Below are positions 35,959 to 44,505 of a stretch of DNA of 64,000 nucleotides, piece after piece; position 1 is the first letter of the stretch; the number at the start of each line of letters is the position of its first letter. The stretch lies in contig NZ_MWXA01000006.1 of NCBI RefSeq assembly GCF_002259795.1, forward strand, positions 48,504-112,503, given 5' to 3'. The stretch comes from Bifidobacterium aquikefiri. Lineage in GTDB: Bacteria; Actinomycetota; Actinomycetes; Actinomycetales; Bifidobacteriaceae. Below the pieces are notes generated by a model. The model made no database searches. It saw nothing but the letters and a program-made list of their open reading frames with translations, and was not told the origin of the DNA. The position numbers were made by a program, and so were the translations under genes.

Positions 35959-37704
35959 TCACATGCGTGAGGCATGCTTACGTATCGCTCTGTTCTTGCG
36001 AAAGATATCGATGACGATCCACACGGAAAGCAGGAATGCAACCACATATCCCATCAGACCGATCACAGGAATGCCCAGTATGACGGGCTTGATTCCGGCA
36101 AAATACACGATCGATGAACCGACATACAAGCCGACCACAATCAATGCCATGGTGATGCGGTTGACCATGTCTGAAAGCTGCTGCAATGGCTGCTCTGAGC
36201 CGACCAACTCCATATTGATACGAAGTTGGCCACGCGAAAGCATGGTGGAAACGGTTTTTGCATCAGCCAATGCGCCCAGCACACCGTGCAGGGCCTTGCC
36301 GCTCTCTCTGCCCAATTGCATGGTTTCGTTTTTGATGCTTGCCATGGTGCCCTGAGATGCCGCGATATGACGCGAGATGATCTCTATCATGTTCACATCG
36401 GGAAGAAACTCGTCAACCGTGCCTTCAAGCGTGACCAGCCCTCGAGCAACGGTCGTGACCGAGCTGGGTACGGCAATGGAATGTCTGCGCGCCAACTGCA
36501 TGATCGCATTGAAGAATTCACCGATATTGAGGTCGGCAAGATTCACCGTTCCAAATTCATCGATGACCGAATCCAGATCATCGAGCAGCAGTGGATAATC
36601 GTCCTTCACCTTGTCGGCGCTTGAAGTGAAGCGGAGCAATCCCTTCGCCAGTGCGGGTGAATCGCGCTTCGCGACAGCGAAAATCATTTCCTTGAGGGCA
36701 GATCGGGAACTCTTGTTGACTCGTCCGGTCATCCCTAAGTCAATGAGCACAATGCGCCCGCCATTGATGATGATATTGCCCGGGTGAGGGTCAGCATGGA
36801 AGAAGCCTTCATCAAGAATCTGAGCTGCGTAATTATCGACAAGTTTCTCGCCGATGTCGCTGAGGCTGTAGCCGGCATCGATGAGTTCCTGTGGATGAGA
36901 CACTGAGATGCCATCCACATAGTCCATCACGACCACATGCTGCGTGCAAAGATTGATATAGGGGCTTGGGCAATCCATGTATGCATAAGGAGCGCAGAAG
37001 CGGCGGAAATCTCTCAGATTACGCGCCTCCATCAAGAAGTCGGTCTCATCCTGGAAGGTGTCCCACAATTCTTCGACCACACCGCGAAGATCAAGTATCT
37101 GGGCGCTCTGCGTAAACCTGGTGGCATAGCCCGCGAAGGAACGCATGATCTCAACATCCTGTGCCATGGTTTCCTTGACACCAGGACGCTGAACCTTGAC
37201 TGCCACATCCTCTCCGGTCAGCAGCCGTGCACGATGAACCTGAGCCAATGATGCCGAACCGAGCGGAGTCGGGTCAATCGTCGAGAAAATAGTGTCAATC
37301 GGTCTGCCATATTCATTGGTGAGGGTGCTGATGACCGTATCATAGGGCATCGGATCCGCATCGGCCCTCAACTTTGAGAGTTCCTTGCGGAAAGCCTCGG
37401 GCAGAATCTCAGAACGCATGGATAGTATCTGCCCAACCTTCACAAACGTCGGCCCCAGGGCTTCGAGCATCAGCCGCAAATTCGTCGGAGTCACGCCGTG
37501 AAGAATGTCGAATTTACTGGCAATTCTGGCAATCTGGAACAGCCTATGCAACCGGCCATGCCTGCTGGCACGAAGGGTCTCCCCCTCGGCGCTGTCAGAC
37601 AAACCGCCGAACAGACCTATTTTCTGTGTACGCGTGCGTTGTCGAAAGTCTCCTGTGCCATCGGCAGACGCACTGCCAGCAGAGTTCTTATCGCCTGAAA
37701 CCAT
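35959..37704 (-). CDS. ABC1/AarF (UbiB-like) atypical kinase
   Basis: A 581-residue protein-kinase-like membrane protein. The Lys-containing KxGQ loop is FVKVGQILSMRSEILP (about residue 88) and the Ala-rich nucleotide loop LGSASLAQVHRA. VAVKVQRPGV, HADPHPGNI and LIDLGMTGR follow as the ATPase core. The C-terminus has two membrane segments (ALIVVGLYVGSSIVYFAG and VIGLMGYVVAFLLSVWIVIDIF). Family members support isoprenoid-quinone or lipid metabolism, and the ATPase rather than protein-kinase activity is established for relatives. It follows the phasin-like gene by 37 bp, so the two are likely cotranscribed. Confidence 0.92.
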   Translation of the reverse strand: MVSGDKNSAGSASADGTGDFRQRTRTQKIGLFGGLSDSAEGETLRASRHGRLHRLFQIARIASKFDILHGVTPTNLRLMLEALGPTFVKVGQILSMRSEILPEAFRKELSKLRADADPMPYDTVISTLTNEYGRPIDTIFSTIDPTPLGSASLAQVHRARLLTGEDVAVKVQRPGVKETMAQDVEIMRSFAGYATRFTQSAQILDLRGVVEELWDTFQDETDFLMEARNLRDFRRFCAPYAYMDCPSPYINLCTQHVVVMDYVDGISVSHPQELIDAGYSLSDIGEKLVDNYAAQILDEGFFHADPHPGNIIINGGRIVLIDLGMTGRVNKSSRSALKEMIFAVAKRDSPALAKGLLRFTSSADKVKDDYPLLLDDLDSVIDEFGTVNLADLNIGEFFNAIMQLARRHSIAVPSSVTTVARGLVTLEGTVDEFLPDVNMIEIISRHIAASQGTMASIKNETMQLGRESGKALHGVLGALADAKTVSTMLSRGQLRINMELVGSEQPLQQLSDMVNRITMALIVVGLYVGSSIVYFAGIKPVILGIPVIGLMGYVVAFLLSVWIVIDIFRKNRAIRKHASRM

Positions 37705-37741
37705 TGATGTATACCGCCCTCACAGAGCCTACAGCGCTCAA

Positions 37742-38059
37742 TCAGAGTGCGTCGACGTTGTTGCCGAGGTCGTCTGGGTCTCCCGTCGAACCTTCATCTG
37801 CCTGCTCGGAGGGAGTTTCTTCGGAAACCTTCTGCGCATCCACTCGATCCGCTGCAGCGGAGCGCGCGCCAGCGCCGGTATTTTCCCTGAAGGTACGCTT
37901 CAACTCAGAGTTGAGCTGCTTTCCCTGCTCAACGGTTATTTCCCCCTTGCGCGCAAGGTCATCAACGATTGCTTGGCTCTTTTCGATTCCAGTAGCCAAT
38001 GCCCCAACGCCTGCGAGCAACACTTTGCGCAGTCCATCACCTAGATCTTGAGTGGCCAT
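37742..38059 (-). CDS. Phasin-like (PhaF-type) small protein
   Basis: A 105-residue protein. Residues 1-60 resemble polyhydroxyalkanoate granule-associated phasin-like proteins (DLGDGLRKVLLAGVGALATGIEKSQAIVDDLARKGEITVEQGKQL), a short helix-turn-helix-like region likely to form a coiled coil. The rest is acidic and disordered, rich in Asp, Glu and Gly. AAGGAG before the ATG at 38059 decides the start. No PHA-synthesis genes are visible in the window, so a role in storage granules is not supported; the pairing with an AarF kinase recurs in actinobacteria. Confidence 0.7.
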   Translation of the reverse strand: MATQDLGDGLRKVLLAGVGALATGIEKSQAIVDDLARKGEITVEQGKQLNSELKRTFRENTGAGARSAAADRVDAQKVSEETPSEQADEGSTGDPDDLGNNVDAL

Positions 38060-38269
38060 GACATTCTCCTTACCTGTTGAAAGTCGTGCATCGGATGAGC
38101 ACGAGCAAACAATGCAAAAACTGTTGGGAACAGTCGTCTGCCCTGATTGTCTGCGTTCTTTCAACTCTACTCTGTCAGACGCAATTATCCTGGAGTTTAA
38201 CTGTGCGTATATCTTGCCCCTAGCTGACTGCGCATCATCTCGCATGGCGATTGCGAGGATTCGATGACT

Positions 38270-39019
38270 CTAGCGTGGCCGATGCATGGCAACGGTCTTG
38301 GCATGTTGCGCCAAGGCATCCAGACGCTTCAACTCGGCCTTGCCCTTGTCGCTTGGATGAGGCGCATAGGTGCCGTAGCGAAACATACAGGCCTTCGATA
38401 TGAGGAAATCAGCGATTCCAGGATTCTTTGGCAGCAATGAGCCATGCATGTATGTGCCTATGACATTGTTGTTGATGGCTCCCTCGGTGCGATCAGCGCC
38501 GTTGTTGCCCATGTTGATCGAATCGACCTCACCCAAAGGCTTGGTACCCTCATGCAGAAAAGTCTGCCCGGAGTGATTCTCATAGCCCACGACTGCACCG
38601 AATTGTTCCGAATGCTCGACCAGATTGCCTATGAGCCGCAGCTTTTCGCCGATTGTGTGGACACCTAGCACACAGATTCCCGGCAGTCTATCGCCTTCGA
38701 TGGGCTGGAAATACTCGCCGAAGAGCTGATACAGGCCGCAAATCATCAGCATGGGGACCCCTTGGTGCGCAAGACCCCTGAGAAGTTCCGCACGCTTGCA
38801 TAGGTCACGAATGATCTTGCGCTGCCCTTCGTCCTGGCCGCCACCGCCGAGAATCATATCGACGTGATCAGGCCATGCATCGCCCTGGTTGTAGTAGTGA
38901 ATCCTTGGTTCGAAGCCATACAGGCTCAAGCGACGTTCCACGGTAAGCAGATTGCCGGAATCACCATAGATGTTCATGTCTTTTGGATAGAGCGAGAGTA
39001 CGTCAATTACCTCAGCCAT
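38270..39019 (-). CDS. gatD: Lipid II isoglutaminyl synthase, glutaminase subunit
   Basis: A 249-residue class-I glutamine amidotransferase-like protein. The nucleophilic cysteine is in PMLMICGLYQLFGEYF (about residue 92), and a histidine in TYMHGSLLPKNPGIADFL is the likely partner. LSLYPKDMNIYGDSGN at the N-terminus is typical of GatD. It supplies ammonia to MurT, which amidates the D-glutamate of lipid II to D-isoglutamine, needed for peptidoglycan cross-linking in Gram-positive bacteria. The start at 39019 was chosen over 39028. It lies 96 bp downstream of murT on the same strand. Confidence 0.93.
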   Translation of the reverse strand: MAEVIDVLSLYPKDMNIYGDSGNLLTVERRLSLYGFEPRIHYYNQGDAWPDHVDMILGGGGQDEGQRKIIRDLCKRAELLRGLAHQGVPMLMICGLYQLFGEYFQPIEGDRLPGICVLGVHTIGEKLRLIGNLVEHSEQFGAVVGYENHSGQTFLHEGTKPLGEVDSINMGNNGADRTEGAINNNVIGTYMHGSLLPKNPGIADFLISKACMFRYGTYAPHPSDKGKAELKRLDALAQHAKTVAMHRPR

Positions 39020-39115
39020 ACGTTGCATCCTTCCCTATCGTGGCTCGTGATATGTCCTGCGTTGATTGTGGTGCATCGCCGACGCGGTGCATTCGATACG
39101 TGCATCGTGTGTATG

Positions 39116-40567
39116 TTAGAGACCTGCATCCGCCACCTCAGTGAGATGCGAGATCAGTGTTCGGATCTTCAGCATAGCCGTATATGTGCAGAAAATACGC
39201 TTCGGATGACTTGGGTTCACTGCCAGGAAAGCTTCGAGGGCTGTTGAAGGGTTTGTTTCCGTGGCCCCCACATGAACCTGGTCATAATCGAGGCGCAAGG
39301 CCATGTCCCAAGCTCGAACGCCGGAAACAACAGCCACACCGGTCTCGCGCAGGGTGGTGAAATCGACGTCCCAGAGCCAGCTCATGTCACGTCCGTCAGC
39401 AAAATCGTCATTGATGACGATCATCGTGTCATGGCCCGTTGGGTTGAACGAGGCCAGTGCGAGTCTGAAGCCCATGGGATTCTTTACCAGCACAAGTTCG
39501 ATCGGGGTGCCATGGAAATCTATGATCTCGCCACGGCCAAAGGCAGGCGTCACATGCGAAAGAGCCGTTACCATCGACTGCGCATCGATCGTCTTGCCAG
39601 CACTTGCGAACGATGAATTCTTGATGACCCGACCGATGAGGGTGAGAGCGGCAGCCGCATTGAAGAGGTTGTATACGCCCTCGAGCTTAACGGTCGTTGA
39701 AAATACCGCACCGAAAATATCGAAGATGGCTCCGTGATCAATCAGACCATTGAGAGTGACGTCAGCGTGAAGCTCCAGGTTGGAGGACTGCGAACCATCG
39801 ACTGAAGCATCGGTCGTGGCAGCTGACGACACTTGCAGCAGGGCTGCCGGATTGTCGACTGACCCCTTGCCCGATTCCCTTGCAGGATCGTTGTCTGCGA
39901 TGTCATCATGCATGTTGTCGTCATCTGGGAAATATGAGCGCATTGCAGGAGCAAGACCGAAGTAAGCGCACTGCACGCCCTCGGGAACCAGCTTGGACAG
40001 GGCGGCGATGCGAGGATCCTCACGATTGAGCACCACCGTGCCGGTGGTATGTTTGGCAACTTCACCGAGTAACTTGGCCGTGTTGTCGATTTCACCGAAT
40101 CTATCGAGTTGATCGCGCATGACGTTCAGCAACAGTGCATATCTTGGTTCAACCTGATGTACAAAGTGCACCGCATAGGCTTCGTCAAGTTCAAGTACGG
40201 CAATATCGGCATCGATGTTGCCTTTGACATCAACCTTGTCCAGCAGAGCAGAGACCACTCCCCTCGTGAAATTCGAACCGGTTGGATTGGTGAATACCTT
40301 CATTCCCAGTGTTTCGAGAATCGAAGAGACCATACGCGTCGTCGTGGTCTTGCCGTTGGTTCCTGAAACCAAGACGACTCCATCCGGCAGCTGGGCCAAT
40401 GTTCTGGCGAGAAAATCCGGATCGCAGGCCTCAATGACCTTGCCGGGGAAGGCGCTGCCACCGTGACGAGTCAAGCGGGACAACGCTCGGATGCTCTTGC
40501 CAAGAATCGGGATCAAGAACGAATACCACGGTTTTGCGGATCTACCCTTGCTTAATGCTGAAGTCAT
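39116..40567 (-). CDS. murT: Lipid II isoglutaminyl synthase, Mur-ligase-like subunit
   Basis: A 483-residue Mur ligase. The P-loop LVSGTNGKTTTTRMVSSIL lies near residue 68, with LELDEAYAVHFVHQ and LLNVMRDQLDRFGEIDN from the central domain. The C-terminal DUF1727 region reads FNPTGHDTMIVINDDFADGRDMSWLWDVDF. Between residues ~195 and 280, where other MurT proteins carry a Cys4 zinc ribbon, only one cysteine (VQCAYFG) remains. The region is instead an acidic Ser/Asn/Asp-rich insert. It works with GatD on lipid II at the inner face of the membrane. ATP-dependent activation of the D-Glu carboxyl is known for the family. Confidence 0.94.
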   Translation of the reverse strand: MTSALSKGRSAKPWYSFLIPILGKSIRALSRLTRHGGSAFPGKVIEACDPDFLARTLAQLPDGVVLVSGTNGKTTTTRMVSSILETLGMKVFTNPTGSNFTRGVVSALLDKVDVKGNIDADIAVLELDEAYAVHFVHQVEPRYALLLNVMRDQLDRFGEIDNTAKLLGEVAKHTTGTVVLNREDPRIAALSKLVPEGVQCAYFGLAPAMRSYFPDDDNMHDDIADNDPARESGKGSVDNPAALLQVSSAATTDASVDGSQSSNLELHADVTLNGLIDHGAIFDIFGAVFSTTVKLEGVYNLFNAAAALTLIGRVIKNSSFASAGKTIDAQSMVTALSHVTPAFGRGEIIDFHGTPIELVLVKNPMGFRLALASFNPTGHDTMIVINDDFADGRDMSWLWDVDFTTLRETGVAVVSGVRAWDMALRLDYDQVHVGATETNPSTALEAFLAVNPSHPKRIFCTYTAMLKIRTLISHLTEVADAGL

Positions 40568-40807
40568 TCATTACCACCAGATACATTTGCTCGAATCATG
40601 TGTACCAACTGCTTTACGTCGTTCCCAAAAGTCTTGTGTGCCTATGTGCCGCGCGTCGGTCGCGCGCGTACGTGATCACGGCCGGCTGCGTTGCTGCGCA
40701 CATCGCAAGCTCGTTGTGAACATTGCCCCTATCGGCGCATTGTGTTTCCACGCCATAATACACACCCAATGCACCAAGCAGATGTGTAGGCAGTCCCCTG
40801 ATGCTGC

Positions 40808-42223
40808 CTACACACCATCTTGCTGATAATCCTGGGGCATGTCCTTGAATTTGGAGGTTGCTCCGAGGAATGCAAGGTGGAAGGTGTCGGTCGGGCCATT
40901 ACGGTGCTTTGCCATGATGATGTCAGCCTCACCAGGTCGGTCTTCCTTGTCGTAGAAGTCCGGGCGATGAACGAGGAGCACCACGTCGGCATCCTGCTCG
41001 ATGGAACCGGATTCGCGCAAATCCGCAAGCATTGGCTTGCGATCGTTTCTCATTTCTGGGCCACGATTCAGCTGACTGAGTGCGACTACAGGCAGATTCA
41101 GCTCCTTCGCCAGAAGCTTCAAGGCACGCGAGAACTCCGAAACCTCCTGCTGACGCGATTCGACTCGCTTGCCTGAACTCATCAGCTGCAGATAATCGAT
41201 GACCACAAGTTTAAGATCGTTGGTCTGTTTAAGGCGGCGACATTTGGCTCGAATTTCCATCAGGCTCATGTTCGGCGAATCATCAATGAACAGTGGCGAC
41301 TCATCCAAGGTGCTCCAGAAGCGATTGAGCGTATTCCAACGTTCTGGTGTGATGTCATCGGCACGACGCAGGGCCACGAGAGGAATGTTCGTTTCTGCCG
41401 AGATAATGCGCTGCGCCAGCTCGGTCTTGCTCATCTCGAGCGAGAATATGACGGTTGCCATGTGATGATGGAGCGCTGCCGAGCGCGCAAAATCGACCCC
41501 CAGCGTGGACTTTCCCATGGCAGGTCGACCTGCGACGACGATCATCTGGCCAGGTTGAAGCCCCTGGGTCACGTCATCCATATCGCGAAAGCCCGTTGGC
41601 ACACCGCGCTGCAGATCACCGTTCTGGAGTTTGTCGAGCTGGTCGAGAGCATCGTGGACCACCGGTCCTATGGCTGAATAATCCTGACGAACCTTGCCCA
41701 CACTCATCTCGTAGACTTCGGACTGCGCCAAATTGACGATGTCTTCAGCCTGCGATCCCTCTGCCGAATAGCCAAGCTGCGCAATTTTCGTTCCCGCTGT
41801 AATCACGTTACGAAGAATGGCGCGCTGATGCACGATTTCGGCATAATATGTGGCGTTTGCTGCAGTCGGAACGGATGCAACCAATGAATGCAAATAGTCC
41901 GTGCCACCAACCTTGTCAAGGTTGCCGTCCTTGAGCAGCTGATTCGCGACAAGCACGGCATCGACTGGCTGCGAGGTCGAGAAGAGTGAAATGACCGCTT
42001 CGTAAATGGTCTGATGCTTTGGTTGATAAAAATCGGAAACGTCAATCAGCTGACTGACCTCGCCAATGGCATCCTTGCTCATGAGCATTCCACCCAGCAC
42101 AGCCATCTCAGCTTCATCATCATGCGGCGGAATGCGGTCAAACAAAGCATCGCCAGAAGGCAGGGCGATACTGGTGTTTGAATCATTGTTGCGCGATGAA
42201 TCGGGAAAGCCGGAAGAACTCAT
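40808..42223 (-). CDS. dnaB: Replicative DNA helicase
   Basis: A 471-residue hexameric helicase that unwinds DNA ahead of the fork. The N-terminal domain has PPHDDEAEMAVLGGMLMSKDAIGE. RecA-like Walker A AGRPAMGKSTLGVDFARSA is near residue 220. LVVIDYLQLMSSG is Walker B and ESGSIEQDADVVLLVHR is the C-terminal arginine-finger region. Length is standard and there is no intein. It stands alone with about 240 bp before murT, and a SemiSWEET gene follows upstream on the same strand. A DnaA-box cluster lies about 0.5 kb away beyond the start. Confidence 0.97.
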   Translation of the reverse strand: MSSSGFPDSSRNNDSNTSIALPSGDALFDRIPPHDDEAEMAVLGGMLMSKDAIGEVSQLIDVSDFYQPKHQTIYEAVISLFSTSQPVDAVLVANQLLKDGNLDKVGGTDYLHSLVASVPTAANATYYAEIVHQRAILRNVITAGTKIAQLGYSAEGSQAEDIVNLAQSEVYEMSVGKVRQDYSAIGPVVHDALDQLDKLQNGDLQRGVPTGFRDMDDVTQGLQPGQMIVVAGRPAMGKSTLGVDFARSAALHHHMATVIFSLEMSKTELAQRIISAETNIPLVALRRADDITPERWNTLNRFWSTLDESPLFIDDSPNMSLMEIRAKCRRLKQTNDLKLVVIDYLQLMSSGKRVESRQQEVSEFSRALKLLAKELNLPVVALSQLNRGPEMRNDRKPMLADLRESGSIEQDADVVLLVHRPDFYDKEDRPGEADIIMAKHRNGPTDTFHLAFLGATSKFKDMPQDYQQDGV

Positions 42224-42301
42224 AGCGATGATTCTACGATGTGCCCTTGTCAGTAGGGCATCATTGATGGAGCGCCACGCCCCTATCCGTTCGAATCTGG
42301 A

Positions 42302-42562
42302 TCACAGGGCCGTGAAGAATGCTATGAGACCAAAGAGTATTCCTGGTGCATTTGCAATGGCAATCGGCAAATCACGAGGTTTCTTCAGCAATGCGTACGT
42401 CACCCAAAGTGTACAGTTGAATGCAGCAACAAGCGGTTGAACAGGGCTTCCCTTGTCGCCTGCCAGGTTGTTCGCAATTTGTGGAATGTACGAGACATAC
42501 ATCAGTATTGCCGTCGTTGTGGCTACCCAGCTCAAATAGTGGAAGAATTTTTCAGTATTCAT
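42302..42562 (-). CDS. SemiSWEET sugar transporter
   Basis: An 86-residue protein with three membrane segments, the unit of the bacterial SWEET family that dimerises to form a sugar channel. The PQ-loop-like motif MYVSYIPQIANNLAGDKGSP ends segment one, and CTLWVTYALLKKPRDLPIAIANAPG closes the unit. GAGAGGGGATCA before the ATG at 42562 fixes the start. Family members move sucrose or glucose by diffusion; the substrate here is unknown. Confidence 0.9.
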   Translation of the reverse strand: MNTEKFFHYLSWVATTTAILMYVSYIPQIANNLAGDKGSPVQPLVAAFNCTLWVTYALLKKPRDLPIAIANAPGILFGLIAFFTAL

Positions 42563-42754
42563 TGATCCCCTCTCACCCATTGCACATGGAGTCACGCACG
42601 ATCTGATGATTAATTCTCAAGGTACATGAATGAAAGGACGCTCATTCACAAGGTGTTGCGCTGTTACTCATGCATTCTCTATTCTGCATTTTCAGCATTT
42701 TTTCAACTTCAGTTCACCAATTCGGCACCGTTTCATCACCTCGTGTTCATTAAT

Positions 42755-42858
42755 TGTGGATAAAAAAATAAGTTATCCACAATTTAGGCGTGTTTATGGG
42801 GATAATTCACAAAGTTATCCACACGGTGGGTATAACTTTGTGGATAGCCGGGGGATAA
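42755..42858. promoter_or_regulatory. Cluster of DnaA boxes with AT-rich stretch
   Basis: Three perfect TTATCCACA boxes are at 42755-42763 (minus), 42773-42781 (plus) and 42815-42823 (plus). A one-mismatch box is at 42839-42847 (minus), with weaker matches at 42797-42805 and 42850-42858. The interval includes AAAAAAATAA and the flanks are T-rich. The arrangement fits DnaA binding, as at an origin, a DnaA-titration site or a regulated promoter. dnaA and dnaN are not in the window, so calling it oriC would go too far. The stretch 42563-43128 has no gene besides this. Confidence 0.65.
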
Positions 42859-43128
42859 GATTGATATTGCGTTGCTCGCTTCTTTTTTTCCTAGAAGAGT
42901 GCTATGTAATTTTTCTTTCATCGTTTCGTCCCATTCATTTGCACATCGCAACACTCGTTATTGCACAATGAGCCCCTCATCATACGTGCAGTTGATCGCA
43001 TTCATGCTTCACACACAGCACGACTTCACTGCACATGCCGTGATCCTTTTCTTATACCATTGTTCAATGGTCTGAGAAAGCCTGTACCATCTTTGGCGCA
43101 ACCCAAACGAGTCGGAAGGGGCAATCCC

Positions 43129-44505
43129 ATGGCTGTGACACATCACGATGAGGACATGGCGGCCGGACATCAGCAATCCCCATATCTGCACATCGCCGCA
43201 CTCGCAATTCCCACTTTCGGGCAGTTGATTGCCGAACCAGCCTTCATCCTTATCGATACAGCCGTTGTCGGCCATGTGGGAGGTGCAGCACTCGCTGGAC
43301 TTTCCATAGGTTCCACCATCATCCTCACCACCGTTGGACTATGCGTGTTCCTGGCATATGGCACTACCTCACAGGTAGCGAGGCTCATCGGAGCTGGCCG
43401 AAAGCGCCAGGGACTCGAAGCCGGCGTTGATGGCATGTGGCTCGCGCTGATCATTGGAGTTATCGTCTCCCTCGGCATTTTTCTGTTCAGCCGGCAGATA
43501 TGCGCATTCATGGGAGCTCAAGGTCAGGTGCTCCGTCAGGCAACAATATATGTGAATGCCGTGGTGTTCGGACTTCCGGGAATGCTGCTCGTATATGCCG
43601 CAAATGGAATCTTCCGTGGTCTTCAGAAGGTTCGTATCACGCTGATTGCAGCAATAACGGGAGCCATCATCAACACGGTTCTCGATATCGTGTTCGTTGT
43701 CATACTCCATTGGGGCATTCTGGGATCTGGCATTGCCACGCTGATTGCACAGTGGGTCATGAGCATCATGCTCATAGTGCCTGCTGCGATGTGGGTGGTC
43801 AAGGAAGGCGCTAGCTGGTTACCGCGTATTACAGGTATAGCATCAAGTGCAAGCGACGGGCTGCCATTGTTCATTCGAACTCTTGCCCTGCGCGTATCGC
43901 TGTTCGTGACCGTCGTTGCCGCCGCAAAGATGGGTCAGCAGGTTCTAGCCGCCTATCAAGGTGTCAACGCCACATGGAACCTCGCGCTGAATGTGCTTGA
44001 CGCGATAGGCATTTCGGGTCAATCACTCGTAGCCACGGCTCTCGGCGCGAAGCACCGCAAGGAGACGCGATTCATGGTGCATGCCTCAGGCACAGCTGGC
44101 ATGTGGATGGGAGTATTCACCGGAGGCATGATGGCGCTGCTGGGGTTCACCGCCACAGGATTGTTTAGCCCTGATGCGCAGATCCAGCATCTGATTATGG
44201 TCGGCATGGTTGTGCAGGCCGTGTTTCTGCCGCTCTGTGGATGGATGTGGGCGCTTGATGGGATTCTTATTGGCGCAGAGGATTATCGGTATCTCGCGGC
44301 AACCTGCACGCTCACCTCAGTGGTCTATGTGCTTGCGCTTTGGGGTTTGACTTCATTGGACTGGCCCAATGCCACATGGAGAATCGCCATGCTATGGGCA
44401 GCGATCAATGTGTTCTTCATTGGCATTCGAGCGATAAGCAATGGCATACGCGCACAAGGTGAGGTGTGGATCGAGCGCGCCATCACCCCTCATGCAACTC
44501 GCTAG
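43129..44505 (+). CDS. MATE-family efflux transporter
   Basis: A 458-residue membrane protein with about twelve hydrophobic segments in two pseudo-symmetric halves. Features are ALAIPTFGQLIAEPAFILIDTAVVGHVG in the first half and the MATE signature LVYAANGIFRGLQKVRITL before the midpoint. It is closest to the DinF-like branch, in which drugs or oxidative-stress compounds are exported by Na+ or H+ antiport; no substrate is shown. GGAAGGGGC before the ATG at 43129 fixes the start; longer frames lack one. The stop codon shares CTAG with the stop of the convergent glnD gene. Confidence 0.92.
   Translation: MAVTHHDEDMAAGHQQSPYLHIAALAIPTFGQLIAEPAFILIDTAVVGHVGGAALAGLSIGSTIILTTVGLCVFLAYGTTSQVARLIGAGRKRQGLEAGVDGMWLALIIGVIVSLGIFLFSRQICAFMGAQGQVLRQATIYVNAVVFGLPGMLLVYAANGIFRGLQKVRITLIAAITGAIINTVLDIVFVVILHWGILGSGIATLIAQWVMSIMLIVPAAMWVVKEGASWLPRITGIASSASDGLPLFIRTLALRVSLFVTVVAAAKMGQQVLAAYQGVNATWNLALNVLDAIGISGQSLVATALGAKHRKETRFMVHASGTAGMWMGVFTGGMMALLGFTATGLFSPDAQIQHLIMVGMVVQAVFLPLCGWMWALDGILIGAEDYRYLAATCTLTSVVYVLALWGLTSLDWPNATWRIAMLWAAINVFFIGIRAISNGIRAQGEVWIERAITPHATR

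Noticed and set aside
42755..42858. Calling this region the chromosomal oriC
   Set aside because: The neighbouring genes dnaA and dnaN are not in the window. The boxes are reported as a cluster instead.
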